Origin: Cocos nucifera
Lineage: Eukaryota; Streptophyta; Magnoliopsida; Arecales; Arecaceae
Length of the DNA: 64,000 bases
NCBI GenBank assembly: GCA_006176705.1
Contig: QRFJ01005057.1
Span: forward strand, 62,001-126,000
Reading direction: 5' to 3'
Shown here in pieces: positions 43,934 to 55,835 of the stretch; position 1 is the first letter of the stretch, and each line of letters opens with the position of its first letter. The notes beneath the pieces are model-generated. The model was not told where the DNA came from, ran no database searches, and saw only the letters and a list, made by a program, of their open reading frames with translations. The position numbers and the translations under genes were made by a program.

Positions 43934-46508
43934 CAGATCTAGGATTCCAGGGCTAGATCTTGAAACTTTTTCAAATCTAGGCAGTGGAAGGTAGTAATTA
44001 ATCAAAATTAATTCATAGAAAGTAGAGAATATCTAGATCTAAGATCCTATTATATGATTATAGCATGAGTTAAATAAAAAATTAAAAATATAATAAAGAA
44101 AAATACGTTGATTATATCAACATGCATCTACACTACATCTAATGCAGATATGTAATAATAGATCAGATCCATATTATCTATGCAAGTTAAACATTCTAAC
44201 TTATTGATCCAGGCTTAAGGATGAAGGTCCAAGCTGCACACATGTTCAGTCTCTAAGAGATATCCACATGAGCACATGAATCCTGATTAGAAGTTCGATG
44301 CTCAAAAATTAGCATAGTATGCTAGTATTGTGCTGATCCATCTTCGATGGTCGATTTGATGCTTTCTTCTTTAAGATTTGGACTCACCAAAATATTAGAA
44401 GGAAGAAAAGAAATTTTTTGACTAGGGACACCTCTCCAAAAATCTCTAAGAAAGAGAAAAAGGGGAGAAGAAAACAACCCTAAAAGAAGATCCTCTTCTT
44501 CTTCTTTGTTCTCTCACCTAGACACCTAGATTGGTGTCTTTAGAACTCCCATGCCCAAGATGAATATATTTTTGATTTTCTCACACCCAAAAGGTCTCTC
44601 AAATATCTAGAATTCATGAAAAAATCAGCCTAAAATTTATTTTAAATAATGAGATATGGAGGAGTCTTTGTCTTGGTCAAATACCTAGACAAGGAATGTC
44701 CAAATTGGGCAAGACAAGGGGCGCCCAACTCTTGGGTGCCCCCTCCTTTTTCTTTGGCATGGACCACCTCATTTTATCACACAAAATGCCTTCTTTTCAC
44801 CATAGAAATCTAGAGAAAATTGGGAGTGGGCAGCATAAGAGGAAAGGTATTTTGGTTTGTTGGGATTCTATCACATAGAATTCTAAACCACAACAACGTG
44901 CCTTCAATTGACTTGGTCCACAACTTAATTCCATTAAAGAGAGAAAGCAAGCAAGTGGGCATGCATGTAGACCTAAGAGAAAGGGTTTTCTATGAAAAAA
45001 TTCTAAAAAATAGGCATGGGGGCATGGGGTGGGCGTGAGATATCAAGTGGCGCAAGGAAAGAAGTCCCTAGTCTCACTAAGACTTCTAATTTGACTTGGT
45101 CAAACATAATTTTTGAACCAAATTAAATCAGCATTAATTAAACCCAATTAGAGTAGGTCTTAATTCAATTAATAATCTAATTAAATTAGATTAAATTTAA
45201 TTTAATTTTAATTTAATTTCTAACAAAATTAGAAATTGGGTTGAACCAAGTCTTAATTGAATTAGGATTCGTTCTTCCTTGCAATTGGCTCATCCAATAA
45301 ACCAATTGGACTTAACCTAATCAAGTCCAAACTAAATTTAATTAAATTATATTTAATTAGACTTAATTTTAATTCTTTGGTTAAATCAAATTAAGTCAAT
45401 TAGCAATCTAATTGCTAATCGATCCTCCTGCAACACTTGCACTAGGTTAAACATCAATCGTATTGATCGTTTAATCCTATAACGATTCTTAATCATTGAT
45501 CAACCATCCGATCAGATCGTGAACTCTAATGTGTGTAACCTTATAGATCTAAATCTAAGTTGGTAATATAGAAATAAATTTTTATATCAATCAAAATTAT
45601 CATCTAGCAATGGTACCTGATGGCCAGATGGGTCGAATGTGTAGAACAACATCCTTAGAATCCATATGGATATAGTTTCCATATAATTCATCTCCTTGAC
45701 CAAAATGCTCATAGAATACCTCAGAGTTCAATTGTCAACTCTGATCAGGCTATCTATATTGTATATTAAAATACCAAATCCATCTCATAGATTATCCTAG
45801 CCAAGCTATATTGAAATACAGTGATACATTCTTCTCCAACTCTTGGAATAGTCAATTCCATCTTGATCACACACATTGACTTCGCAAGTACTTGACTATG
45901 CCCAAAAATCTTTTATTACTAAATTAAAAATTTAGTTAGTCTAATACCAAAGCACAGTAAGTTGCTTGCAAGCCACTGAGGTGATCTCAGGTCTAAGGGA
46001 TACTTATACCTATATCCCATCAAAAATATTCTCGATAGTAGAATGGTCTGGAGTTGGTCACGTTCAGTGATGATGTACCCCTACATCTCATCTGTATGCC
46101 ATATCAATGTCTCCACATTTCTTGATTAAGAAGATAATCAATCTATATGGCATACAGCAACCTATGCTTGATAGATGCTGTTGTTCTATAAAATCGCTGC
46201 TATAGAGTCTATTACAGCGATTTCAAAAACCGCTGTCATAGTATGCACTATCGTAGCTCCTTTTTATAGTAGTGTAATAGCCTATCATTTGATCATGAAT
46301 AGTTTTAAGGACTAATCGATAAATTCTCTTTTTATCAAACCTAAATAGTGCTAAGAACTTCATCACAACAACGGAGTTCGTTAGAAGATGAAAACTTATG
46401 ATGAAAAATACTAAAAATATATTTTATTAATTAATAAATTAATTATAATTATAATGTAGCATAACCATCAATAGGCTGATGATTGGCTTTGGAATATATT
46501 TTTCAACA
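43934..46508 (-). repeat. Copia D LTR, full length, minus strand
   Basis: About 2.6 kb from tgttgaaaaatatattcc (46508) down to ggttccttca (43934). Same family as copia F (457-2945). A roughly 90-bp CACTA-like insert is present at 46185-46275. Chance open frames at 44696-45038 match nothing known. Confidence 0.75.
46185..46275 (-). mobile_element. CACTA-type transposon end fragment
   Basis: Minus strand starts cactactataaaaaggagc, a CACTA-class terminal sequence. It is absent from the plus-strand D arm at the matching place (about 43115). Inside is a hairpin (acagcgg..cgctgt) and a second agcagcgatttt, resembling the subterminal repeats of such elements. The second terminus is missing, so it is a fragment. 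Confidence 0.5.
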
Positions 46509-46908
46509 ATCTTAGCCCTCTATCATAGGATTCTGAGACCTCTATCTTTCGATTGAAGTTTATCTCACATTCTATTTATTTCGAAGCTTTTTTACCTTTA
46601 AGGGACACCGTTCTGCTAAGGACTGGTGGTACCTATCCCTCTAGTTCAGCAAGAAAAAGTTGCTTAAAGGTGTCCTTTCCTTGATTCACTTCTAGAGGGA
46701 AAATTTTTTTTTGTTTCTTACCCATCCTTAGAGTTAGGGCTTCTTTCCTGGGGTCAGTTAAGAGATTCAGTTTGTAGAGTTCTAGGGTTAGAAAGGGATG
46801 ATCTTGACTCTGCTAACACATTGAGGAATTACAAAACTTCTCCACTATCCAAATTATTAAATGATTAGATTTTGTTTAACCTCGGCCCAAGTCCCTTCAA
46901 TCTGGCAG

Positions 46909-46977
46909 GTATACATTCATGTCTCATTAATTGCTCTTTCATCTTGTCTTTTAACCTTAGCTTTTCTACTGCTATAG
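46909..46977 (+). other. Intron 1 of G2 antisense gene 1
   Basis: 69 bp, gtatacattc..gctatag, phase 1, splitting G|AG exactly as in G1 (22973-23050). Confidence 0.75.
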
Positions 46978-47391
46978 AGATGACTCTGGGGGAATTGAAG
47001 CGACTAGTTCCAAAACTTCAGGCCCATCAATGGAAGGGCAACATGCTCGAAGAATCATCCAAGTGGGCAAAAGTCGACATTCAAGCTCAGCCACTTCAGC
47101 TCAAACTACTTCTGCCCCTGAGTCTACAGTGCCTCCAATGACCTTGAGTCCATCTGCCAAGGTCCCTATCTCAATGCCTCCCACTGAAAAGGAAAGGGAG
47201 GTAGGAAAGAAGAAGAAAATAATTGCCAAGAAAGCTTGGCCTTAGCGAAACTCTGGGGAATCCAGTGGTAACAACATTGACTGGAAGAATGCTTCTTTTG
47301 ATGATTAGAAAGTCATCAAGTCCCTGGTTAGGGGTGCAATCTGTCGAATATCATGGATAGGATTGTAGACTCTCTCGGGGGTTTTCTTGAG

Positions 47392-47465
47392 GTAACTGCC
47401 TTACTCCCTTTTTAAAACTTATCCATGTGTTCTTCTTGCAGCACAACTGACTTCATCATTTATAG
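47392..47465 (+). other. Intron 2 of G2 antisense gene 1
   Basis: 74 bp, gtaactgcc..tttatag, phase 0, at the same codon boundary as G1 (22397-22467). An alternative acceptor at 47442 (cttgcag) would disturb the frame. Confidence 0.75.
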
Positions 47466-48129
47466 GTAGGCCACCAACTGATCGCCAACATCAAGGTGAT
47501 GAACATTCAAAAGGCTGAGACCTTGGAGGCTATATGAAGGTACATAAAGAATATAAGGCCGAGATCGATCGCTTGCTAAAGGAGAGTTCTGTTGAAGTTG
47601 AGCATCTCCAAGGGGCACTTGGAAGCGCCAAATATGCTTCGATGAAGATGAAGGAAGAGTTAGCTTCGGAGCTAGAGAAGAGGAAGAAGGCGGAGGCTAT
47701 AATTTTTAAGGGGGAAAGGCGAATTGCTGAAGCCAAAGAACAATCTATCTTGGATTTCAAGGCTTCAAAGGAACCGGAGGATATAAAGATCGAGTTCACC
47801 AGGGAAGCCTTCATCAAAGGGTTCGAGCTCTGTCAGAGGAAGGTAGCTGAGAAATTCTCCGAGTTGGATCTCGACTTTCTAGCAAGAGAATCTTCTGATA
47901 AGAAGGCGGAACCTTCAACTGCTGGTGCCGATCTTCCATCCATCAAGCCTGCTGCTGTGACCTTCAAATCTACCAGAGTGCCAAAGATTGTTGAGCTCGT
48001 CCACTATCCCACATTTGGAGTTAGAGATTTTTGACAACTGTATTTTTTCATTTTCTTCTACCCTTCATGTACTCAAACATTTTAGTTAATGAAATAGAAT
48101 TTCCTTTTCCATTATATCTTTGTGTTATG

Positions 48130-49024
48130 ATACGTTTATATATCAAATGTAGTCTCTAGTCAAAGTAGAGCCACTACCTCAAGGCATCCCCTTGAAGGCT
48201 CATGTCAAGGACTTGAGGAAGGAAGTTCATCAAATCAATAAGAAGTGGAAAAAGATTAAATACAAACTTAAAAAATAGAAAAAAAATTATGCCAAAGCTG
48301 CTGTCGAGGTCAACTGCTTTCACCAGTCATTTAAGCAATTTTCAAAGAGTACACCACCAAACAATACCATTTGTCTGGTGATCTTGAGTGGGCGAAGAAG
48401 CTTATCAGTGAAAGGGCCTGGACTTTGACTGTGAAGATTTACTCTCTTGAGACCAAGCTTCATGAAGCAAAAGAAAAGATCGTCCAGTTGAAGAGGGGCT
48501 CGACCTAGGCTCAAAGTCAGGTAGAATATGGGTGGGACTGGTCAAAGAAATTCTCCGACCTCTAAAAGCAATTGCATGATGCTGAGGTTGCCTATGAAAC
48601 CTACTAGATTTATTGGCATAGGAAAATCGATGATCTTAAGAAAAAGCTCAAGATGGCAATTGCCGAGGTGATGTGGCTTCAAAAATAGTTGGCTGACAAG
48701 GCTCAGGCCGACCCAAGCAAGGATCCAGAGGAAGTCGCATCTCTGAAGAGAACCTTGGGAGATCTTTCGGGGATCTATGAAAAGCAAAAACCCGAACTCC
48801 TTTAACTCAAGATCTAAATAGCTTATAAAAAGAACACAGTGAAGGATGCTGAGGCCGAATCTACAGTTTTGAGAAAGAGACTAAGAAAAGTGGAGGATGA
48901 CCTTCGAAGATCCCAAAAATTGCTTGGCGAGAGCTTGGCAGTAAGGCGAGACCTTAAAGAGAAGGTGAATGATTTAAAGTACTCTCTTGTGATGGCTAGG
49001 GCCAGTAGCCCGATGTTTGAGTAG
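48130..49024 (+). pseudogene. Antisense gene 2 of G2: coiled-coil protein
   Basis: Collinear with 20630-21547 of G1: YDTFIYQM, GIPLKAHVKDLRKEVHQINKK, LISERAWTLTVKIYSLETKL, YGWDWSKKFSDL, ASLKRTLGDLSGIYEKQKPE, then a clean last stretch from about 48839 (KDAEAESTVLRKRLRKVEDD, LKEKVNDLKYSLVMA) to a stop at 49022-49024. Lys/Glu/Leu-rich, predicting a coiled coil throughout. Several stops and one frameshift interrupt the first two thirds. A T-rich tract with aatgaaat precedes it at 48035-48125, which may be the 3' end of gene 1. Confidence 0.65.
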
Positions 49025-49322
49025 AACTTCATCCTCTTTAATTTTCCTCTTCATTTTTTTTATAATTAATCCCAGGGACCTCCGCTTGTAACAATCTTCA
49101 CTTTAATTAAAATGATATTTTCTTTGCTCATCCTTCATTGTCTTGCTTCGCTTTAGTACTTGTAGAACCTCCCTTTCTTTGTATCATATCTGATATTGGC
49201 ATTGCTTTTGATTGGTGGTCTCAACCTGATATTTCATTGGTGTGTCTCCCTTATTTAGAGATAAGGATCTTCCAAACTCATTTAGAGACTAATTTTTCTC
49301 CCAATTTAGGAATCAAAAATTT

Positions 49323-50235
49323 TCATACCCTTCGTGAGGGTCTTTAACTATATTAGGATGAGGTCCTCCTCTTATTCCTAACACGACTGACCTTTTATTA
49401 ATAATTGAAGATCTTCACATCCCTCATAAGGGTCTTCATCTATGTCAAGACAAGGTTCACCACCTATTCCTAACATAGTTGGCTATCATCCTTATTTGGA
49501 CAAGGTTCACCTCCTATTTCTAATAAGGTTGCTGGGACACAAAAGGGCCATTGAGCGGGTCTCTCTCCATTAACTCCTATTTAAAAATTGGAGGCTTTCA
49601 ATCCCTCATAAAGGTCTTCATTCACGTCAGGACAAATCCCCCTCCTCTACTTGATGTGATTGGCTATCATCCTTATTAGGATGAGGTTCACCTTCTATTC
49701 CTAACAAGGTTGCTGGGCCACAAAAGAGCCGTGGAGAGAGCCTCTCTCCATTACCTCTTGTTTAAGAATTAGAGGCCTTCAATCCCTTATAAGGATCTTC
49801 ATCCATGTCAGAACGAGGTCTAGCTCCTATTTTTGATGTGATTGGCTATCATCCTTGTTGGGACAAGGTCCACCTCCTATTCTTATTAAGATTGCCAAGA
49901 TACAAAAGGACCATTGAGAGAGCCTTTCTCAATTATCTCCTGTTTAAGAATCGAAGACCTTCAATCTCTTATAAGAGTCTTCATCCACATCAGGATGAGA
50001 TTCATCTCCTGTTCTTGACGTGGTTGGCTATCACCTTTGTTAGGATGAGGTTCACCTCCTATTTCTAATAAGATTATAGAGGCATAAAAGAGCCATTGAG
50101 AGGACCTCTCTCTATTACCTCCTATTTAAGAATCGGAGACCTTCATCTTTATAAAGATGAGGTTAGCCTCCAGTTCTAAGATGAGGTTAACCTCCTGTTA
50201 AGAATTGGAGGCCTTCTACTTCATTTAAAAATGAA
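49323..50235 (-). repeat. 181-183-bp minisatellite of G2
   Basis: The marker ggctatcatcct recurs at 49481, 49662, 49845 and (with changes) 50026. Units pair ..gtcagaacgaggt and tagctcctat..gatgtg segments like the G1 array, but are about 20 bp longer and with weaker inverted repeats. It lies between the end of pol and antisense gene 2, as in G1. Confidence 0.8.
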
Positions 50236-50289
50236 GTTCAGTTGAATAAGTTTCTGCTATCATTCAATTTGCACAAAAAAAAAGAATGT

Positions 50290-51480
50290 TAAGATAAAGA
50301 ACTTTTATTAAAGTAAGGTCATTGATAGTACATTCATAAATTCTTTGAGTCCAGGGTTGCGGGAGCATTGCCCCTCCAAGCTTCCTCAAATAGTAAGTTT
50401 TCTATCGGATGATTTCTATGACCTCATAGGGGCCTTCCCAGTTTGGAGCGAGATTGCCTTGATTTTGTGGCCGTGAGATGTTTGCTCATCGCAGCACCAG
50501 GTCTCCATTTTAAAGATTGTACCTTTGACTCTGGAGTTATAATATCATGCCACCTTCTGCCTATAAGCTACCATCCAAATTTGGCCTTCTTCCACTTTTC
50601 CTCTAATTGATGAAAATTTGTCCTGAGATCCTATGAACTATTTCATTCAACGAAGGCTTCAACTCATGCTAAGGGAAGCTCAAGTTCAACTGGTATGACT
50701 GCTTCAGTCCCGAATGCTGGGATAAATGGAGTCTCTCTAGTTAGCAACCTTTGAGTGGTTCTATAAACCCAAAGCACATGGTAAAGTTCATCCACCAATG
50801 TTTCTTTTGTTTGCTCAAGCCTAATCTTTATTTCTTACAGTAGAGTTTTATTGGTCACTTCGGCTTCATCATTTGCTTGAAGATGGGCTATAGATATAAA
50901 ATGATGGAAGATCTTCAAATCTTCACAAAACTCAGCAAACTTTGCCCCTATAAACTGACATCGGTTATTTATAATTAAAGTCTGAGGTAGTTCGAATCTG
51001 CACACTATTGACTTTCAGATGAAGTCCTGCACCTTAGCGTCAGTAATTTTTGCCAGAGATTTAGCCTTAACCCACTTGGTGAAGTAGTCCACCACCACTA
51101 GAAAAAATTTTCGCTATCTAGATGCCATGAAAAATGGCCCAAGTATATCCATTCTCGATTATACAAATGGCCATGGAGTACGTAGGATTGTGAGCTGGAA
51201 AACCAGTTGTCTTTGAATATTAGCATTTTTTTGGCATCGATCATATTTTTTGATATAGTTGGTAGCATCCTGCTACATGGTTGGCTAGTAGTATCCTTGA
51301 TGGAGTAGTTTATAAGACAATGACCTAGCTCTGAGATGGTTTTCACATATTCCTTCATAAACTTTTCTTAGAGCATAATTAGTTTCAGACGGTCGAAGAC
51401 ACTTGAGAAGTGGCAAGGAGTAAGATCTCTTATACAATTTATCCTCATGCAAAACATAACAAGAGGTCTGATTCCTCAAT
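50290..51480 (-). pseudogene. Integrase of G2
   Basis: Minus-strand homologue of the G1 integrase. The C-terminal end is near 50330 (LGG..NPGLKEFMN, the counterpart of LGG..NSENL). The core block around 51098-51160 reads GYTWAIFHGI out of frame. The zinc part near 51240-51400 has DPTILYQKI-like and SHKLLHQGYY blocks. Heavily broken by stops and frameshifts. It is uninterrupted by any insertion, unlike G1. Confidence 0.7.
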
Positions 51481-51519
51481 TTTCAAGCTATCTTTCGATC
51501 TCTGGGAAGAATGCCATCT

Positions 51520-51990
51520 TTGAGGTAGAGGATCAGTGGCTAAGCTAAGGATCTACTTGCATTATGGCCTGGGACTCTTCTGAACTCGGATGCTGAAGAA
51601 CTTCAATGAAAACCTTCTTTGGCAATTCATCTAAGGCCAGACAGCCAACTTGGACAAAAGGTTGGCCCTTGTGTTTTTTATTCTGCGTATCTATTGAATG
51701 TTAAAACTACCAAAGGGTGAGATTAAACTTCTTATCTTATCCAAATACTTCTTCATACTTTCCTCTTAGGCTTCATAGTTGCCACACCAACTGGGAATCA
51801 CTATAAACCTTCACATAATCTATCTTCAATTTTTTATCTTTTCTCAATCCTGCAATCAAGACTTTATATTCTGCTCTATTGTTAGTTGTAGGGAACTAAA
51901 AGCACAGTGCACATTTAGCAATAACCCCTTCTGGATTGACAAGAATCAGGCTTGTGCTTGCTCCAGATGTATTAGATGAACCATCAATAT
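51520..51990 (-). pseudogene. Archaeal-type RNase H of G2
   Basis: Minus-strand reading YIDGSSNTSGAS, then LILVNPEGVIAKCALC, then NNRAEYKVLIAGLRK and VYSDS. First Asp, Glu and third Asp positions are retained. Same position as in G1, supporting the Tat assignment. Confidence 0.72.
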
Positions 51991-52079
51991 ATAAGGCCCA
52001 AAAGTCTTTTAGGAGGTCCACTTTCTCTTCAGAGGAGCTTGGCTGTGGGCTAGAAATGCTGATCTCTAACTATTCAGGT

Positions 52080-53480
52080 TTGGCTTCATCTAGGATGGTG
52101 CATTCTACTATAAAGTTGGCTAATATCTAAGCCTTGATGGACGGTCGATGTTAAAACTTGATATCGAACTCCATAAGTTTAATTACCAATTTTGCTATTC
52201 TTTCAGAAGTATCTAACCAGTGAAGAATAACTTTTATTGGTTGATCAGTGAGGAGTGTCACTGTGTTCCCTTGAAAATAAGGTCTGAGCCTCCTTGTTAT
52301 AATCAACAAAGCATAGATTTACTTTTTTAATTTAGTATACCTTATTTCTGCATCCCTCAGAATTGACTTATATAGGAGATCGATTTCTATATTTTTAACT
52401 CTTCCCTAATTAGAACGACTTTGATAACCACGGGAGATACCGCCAAGTACAGGAATAACTCTTCATCAGGTTAAAGCTTAGCAAGGAGGGGAGGTGAGCT
52501 AAGATAGTTTTTTAACTCTTCAAATGCCTGCTGACATTCATGGATCTAGTAGAAGTTCTTTGGTTGCTTGAGCACTTGAAAGAAGAGCATGCAGCATTCC
52601 ATCGATCTTGATATGAAGTGATTTAAAGCTGTAATCTTTCCCATCAAGTGTTGGACTTTCTTTTTTATCTTTGGATCTGTCATTTCTTAGATGGCTCGAA
52701 TCTTTTTAGGATTCATTTTGATGTCGTTCCTTGACACCATAAATTCCAAGAACTTTTTCAAAGTTGCTCTGAAAGCTCACTTAGTTGGATTCAACTTCAT
52801 CTTACGCTTTTGGAGTGTGTTGAATGTCTCCTCAAGGTCGACAATGTGATTTATTGAAGATCATCTCTTGACAAGCATGTCATGCACGTAGACCTCCATG
52901 ATGCGGCCAATTTGCTTCTTAAAGATCTTTTTCATTAGGTGCTGGTACATTGCACCAGAATTTTTGAGTCCAAATGGCATAATCCTATAATAATAAAGAC
53001 CACGATCAGTAATAAAAGTAGTTTTTTCCTCATTCTTTAGTGCCATCCGGATTTGGTTGTAGCCAGAAAAGGCATCCATGAAAGTAAGAAGCTCGTGGCT
53101 CGAGGTTGCATCCACTAATTGATCAATTCTGGATAGAGGATAGCTATCCTTTGGGCAGGCTTTGTTTAGATCGGTGAAGTCTTACACATCCTCTATTCGT
53201 CATTTGCCTTCTTGACGAGAACCACATTGATGATCCACTCTAGGTAAGAGACTTCTCAGATGAACTTGGTCTTGAGGAGCTTATCAACCTCATCCTCAAT
53301 TGCCTTCTATCGCTCGGGTCCAAAGCTATGCTTCTTCTGCTTCATGGGTCAACATTTGAGATCTACACCTAGGCAATATTTCATTATCTCAGCATTAATC
53401 CTAGGCATATCTACAGAGACCCAAGCAAAGACATCTACATTCCTTCATAAAAAGATGACAAGCTACTTTTTGACTTCTCT
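52080..53480 (-). pseudogene. RT and RNase H of G2
   Basis: Open stretch 53115-52861: ELLTFMDAFSGYNQIRMALK, ITDRGLYYYRIMPFGLKNSG, then the catalytic box at 52890-52879 reading YVHD where G1 has YVDD, so one catalytic Asp is lost. The RNase H part (52100-52400) is riddled with stops. The upstream RT start near 53410 (AETQAxI..MPRINAEI-like) is out of frame. Confidence 0.8.
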
Positions 53481-53741
53481 CAAGTTAGAGCCAATCTAAA
53501 TAGTATGGTCTTCATTTCCATTGTTTGAAGTGACTGCAACAAGACTGTCAATTGATTCCCCCCGCTCTTCAGTCAGATCATCACGGGCATCAAGTCCATC
53601 CATGGGACAAGGTTCTGGTTGCCTTTCTCTTTGCAGAGCGATTGTGTAGCAATGATGTGCCAAAGTCTGATCTCCTCTAACTTCTTTAACTCCATCATTT
53701 ATTGAAAACATTATCTCCAAATAATAAGTTAATACCACAGC

Positions 53742-54065
53742 TCAAAGTGCATTCAACCCAGGTCGGCCCAAGATTGCATTATAGGTAGAGGGAGCCTTTA
53801 CCATCAGAAAATCAACCTGAGCCTTGGATTGCTTTGGGTACTGATCTGCCATAACTGATAAAGTAATTATTCCTTCAACCAGTACAACATCACTGGTGAA
53901 TCCTACCAATAGAAAGTTCATAGGTCCCAAGCGACAATCACGTATAGACATTTTAGAGAAATCATCATAAAATAAGACATCAGTAGAGCTTTCATTATCG
54001 ATCAAAATATGGCATACATCATAATCAGCAATATTTTGAGTAACTACAATCGCATCATTATGCAA
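53742..54065 (-). pseudogene. Protease of G2
   Basis: Open frame MHNDAIVVTQNIADYDVCHI, then LIDNESSTDVLF with Asp at 53997-53999. The triad is D-N-E in place of D-N-G. Then FLLVGFTSDVV and YPKQSKAQVDFLMVKAPS. Otherwise intact over 107 codons. Confidence 0.78.
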
Positions 54066-54227
54066 AAATTGAACTTCTTATGCATCCTCTTCGATGAAAG
54101 AGATGGATTCCTTAGCTCTTTGATTCTTCGCTCCCCCTACTGATCCACTGGTCTCTTATTACTGATGTCCCCCAGTAATCATGTTGATCATTCCAAGTGG
54201 GGGTCGATCTTCTTGTGGTTCATCCAT

Positions 54228-55730
54228 TCAAGGTGGCTCTGGTTGGGGCAGGACTCTTGGTCGATCTTCTCTCCTATTAGGTTGATATTGCAGGAATCGA
54301 TCCAGTCGACTCCGTCTGATCAGCTCCTCAATCTCATCTTGAAGCTGGATGCATTTCTCAGTATTGTGACCATGGTCATGATGATACAGGCAGTACTTAT
54401 TGGGGTTGCATTTGCTTAGATGAGACTGCATTTTTTTTGGCCTTGGTAGTTGCTTCTAGATTTCCATTAGCACTTAGATCTTTGGAGCATTGAGGGAAGA
54501 ATAGTTATGAAATCTTCTAGGAGGAGAGTTCCACTACATCCTTTGATTCGAGCTTCTTGATCGACAAGCTTGAGATAAAGTTTGGGCTCATCTATGATCT
54601 AGAGGGATTTTGGAGCACGGTCAAGCTTCACTTGGCTTTTCTTCAAGTGTAGGCTTGCTAGATTCTTTTGCTTGTTGCTTTCTTGCAGCCACTTCATCAC
54701 GAAGCTTAAAAGCTTGCACCACTCGGGCATAACCCTCGCTTGAGCCTGCAAGTCGGTGAAGTCCCAAGGATATTTCTTTTCTAGGAAAAAAAGGAGATCG
54801 TTCCTTAAAAGGCCACCCTTCAATGTGGCCATAGCGATAGACTAGTCCAAGTTGTGGACCTCTAGTGTAGCAGTATTGAAATGGCTAACATAAGCTCGGA
54901 GGGACTTTCCTTTCTTCTGCTTGATATTGACAAGAAAGTTCGAACCTCATCTTTGATGCTTGCTGCTAATAAAATGAGCCAAAAATTGATGGCTTAGTTG
55001 GTCAAAGAAAAAAATGGTACCTGATTTAAGGCCCGAGTACTAGTTCCTTGTTGCTTCCTTCAGAGTGGAGGAGAAGGCTCAGTATAGAATGGCGTTAGGC
55101 ACACCATGGAGTAGCATCATAGTCTTGAAGGCTTTAAGGTGGTCAATGGGATTTGAGATCCATCGTAACTCTCAAATTATGAGAGTTTGAAGTTTGGCAG
55201 GATGAGCTCCTGCACGATCTAGGTGGAGAATGGGGGATCGGTGCAGATATTGTCATTATGGATGGAGGTAGCGTGGTGGAGTTCCTCAATCTGTCAATTC
55301 ATTTTTTGAAGCTTCTAATTGAGAATATCATCTCGATCTCAAAGTTTGGCTGACTGAATGGAGGTAGAGATCTTTTGAGGGTAGAATCATGGTCGGAATA
55401 GGGATTCTCTACTCTCTACTTTCCCATTCCAAAAGCTACCAGTTGACTTACCTAGGTGGGCCTTCTTGGTGATTGATCTCGGTGCTCCAATGATGGTTTC
55501 TCTGATGATATTGATGTCGGAACCTGCTGCATGGTCTGCACTACTTCTATAAGATTTCTAGCCTGCTACATCAGCTGGCTGAACTACTCCATATCTACTA
55601 CTACAGTCAGTGGAGGTTGAGGTGCAGGTGAGGGAGCTGAAACAGGTGGATTTGTTGGTTCTAGGTTAGATCTAGTGGTAGAGGTGGTGGATCATCGGGA
55701 AGGAGCTTTCCTAGGTGGCTTCTTGCTGGA
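54228..55730 (-). pseudogene. gag of G2
   Basis: Start region near 55720 (SKKPPRKAP, the counterpart of MPPKK in G1 and G3, initiator lost). Gag domain pieces include FFLEKKYPWDFTDLQAQARV (54832-54599). The zinc finger near 54360 is intact: CNPNKYCLYHHDHGHNTEKC, then IQLQDEIEELIRRSRLDRFL. Frameshifts and stops elsewhere. Confidence 0.75.
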
Positions 55731-55819
55731 ACAAAAAAAAGATTAGTGGAAAATATAGAAAAGGAGAAGAAGAAGACTCAACTGGGTACTCCTTTAAGAA
55801 TAAGGACTCGGAGTTTCTT

Positions 55820-55835
55820 TCTCTAGCGCCAATCC
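55820..55835 (-). other. Primer-binding site of G2
   Basis: Minus strand reads ggattggcgctagag, next to the LTR end ..acaccaata. Confidence 0.65.

Larger units (their letters stand above)
46509..48034 (+). pseudogene. Antisense gene 1 of G2: PF04195-like protein, 5' truncated
   Basis: Exon-by-exon homologue of 21662-23848. Exon 1 remnant (46509-46908): LYLSIEV, FTFKGHRSAKDWWYLSL, LLEGKFFFVSYPSLELGL, LRNYKTSPLSKLLND. Exon 2 (46978-47391) has a Ser/Thr/Pro stretch, KEREVGKKKKIIAKK and DSLGGFLE. Exon 3 (47466-48034) has VGHQLIANIKVMN, a coiled coil open from 47534 (166 codons), FTREAFIKGFELCQRKVAEK and FSELDLDFLARE, with a stop at 48032-48034. It has frameshifts in exons 1 and 2 and a few stops, but exon 3 is nearly clean. 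The N-terminal part of the domain and the promoter are deleted. Confidence 0.72.

Noticed and set aside
49805..50068. 87-codon plus-strand frame
   Set aside because: Repeated peptide from the 181-bp minisatellite, not a gene.
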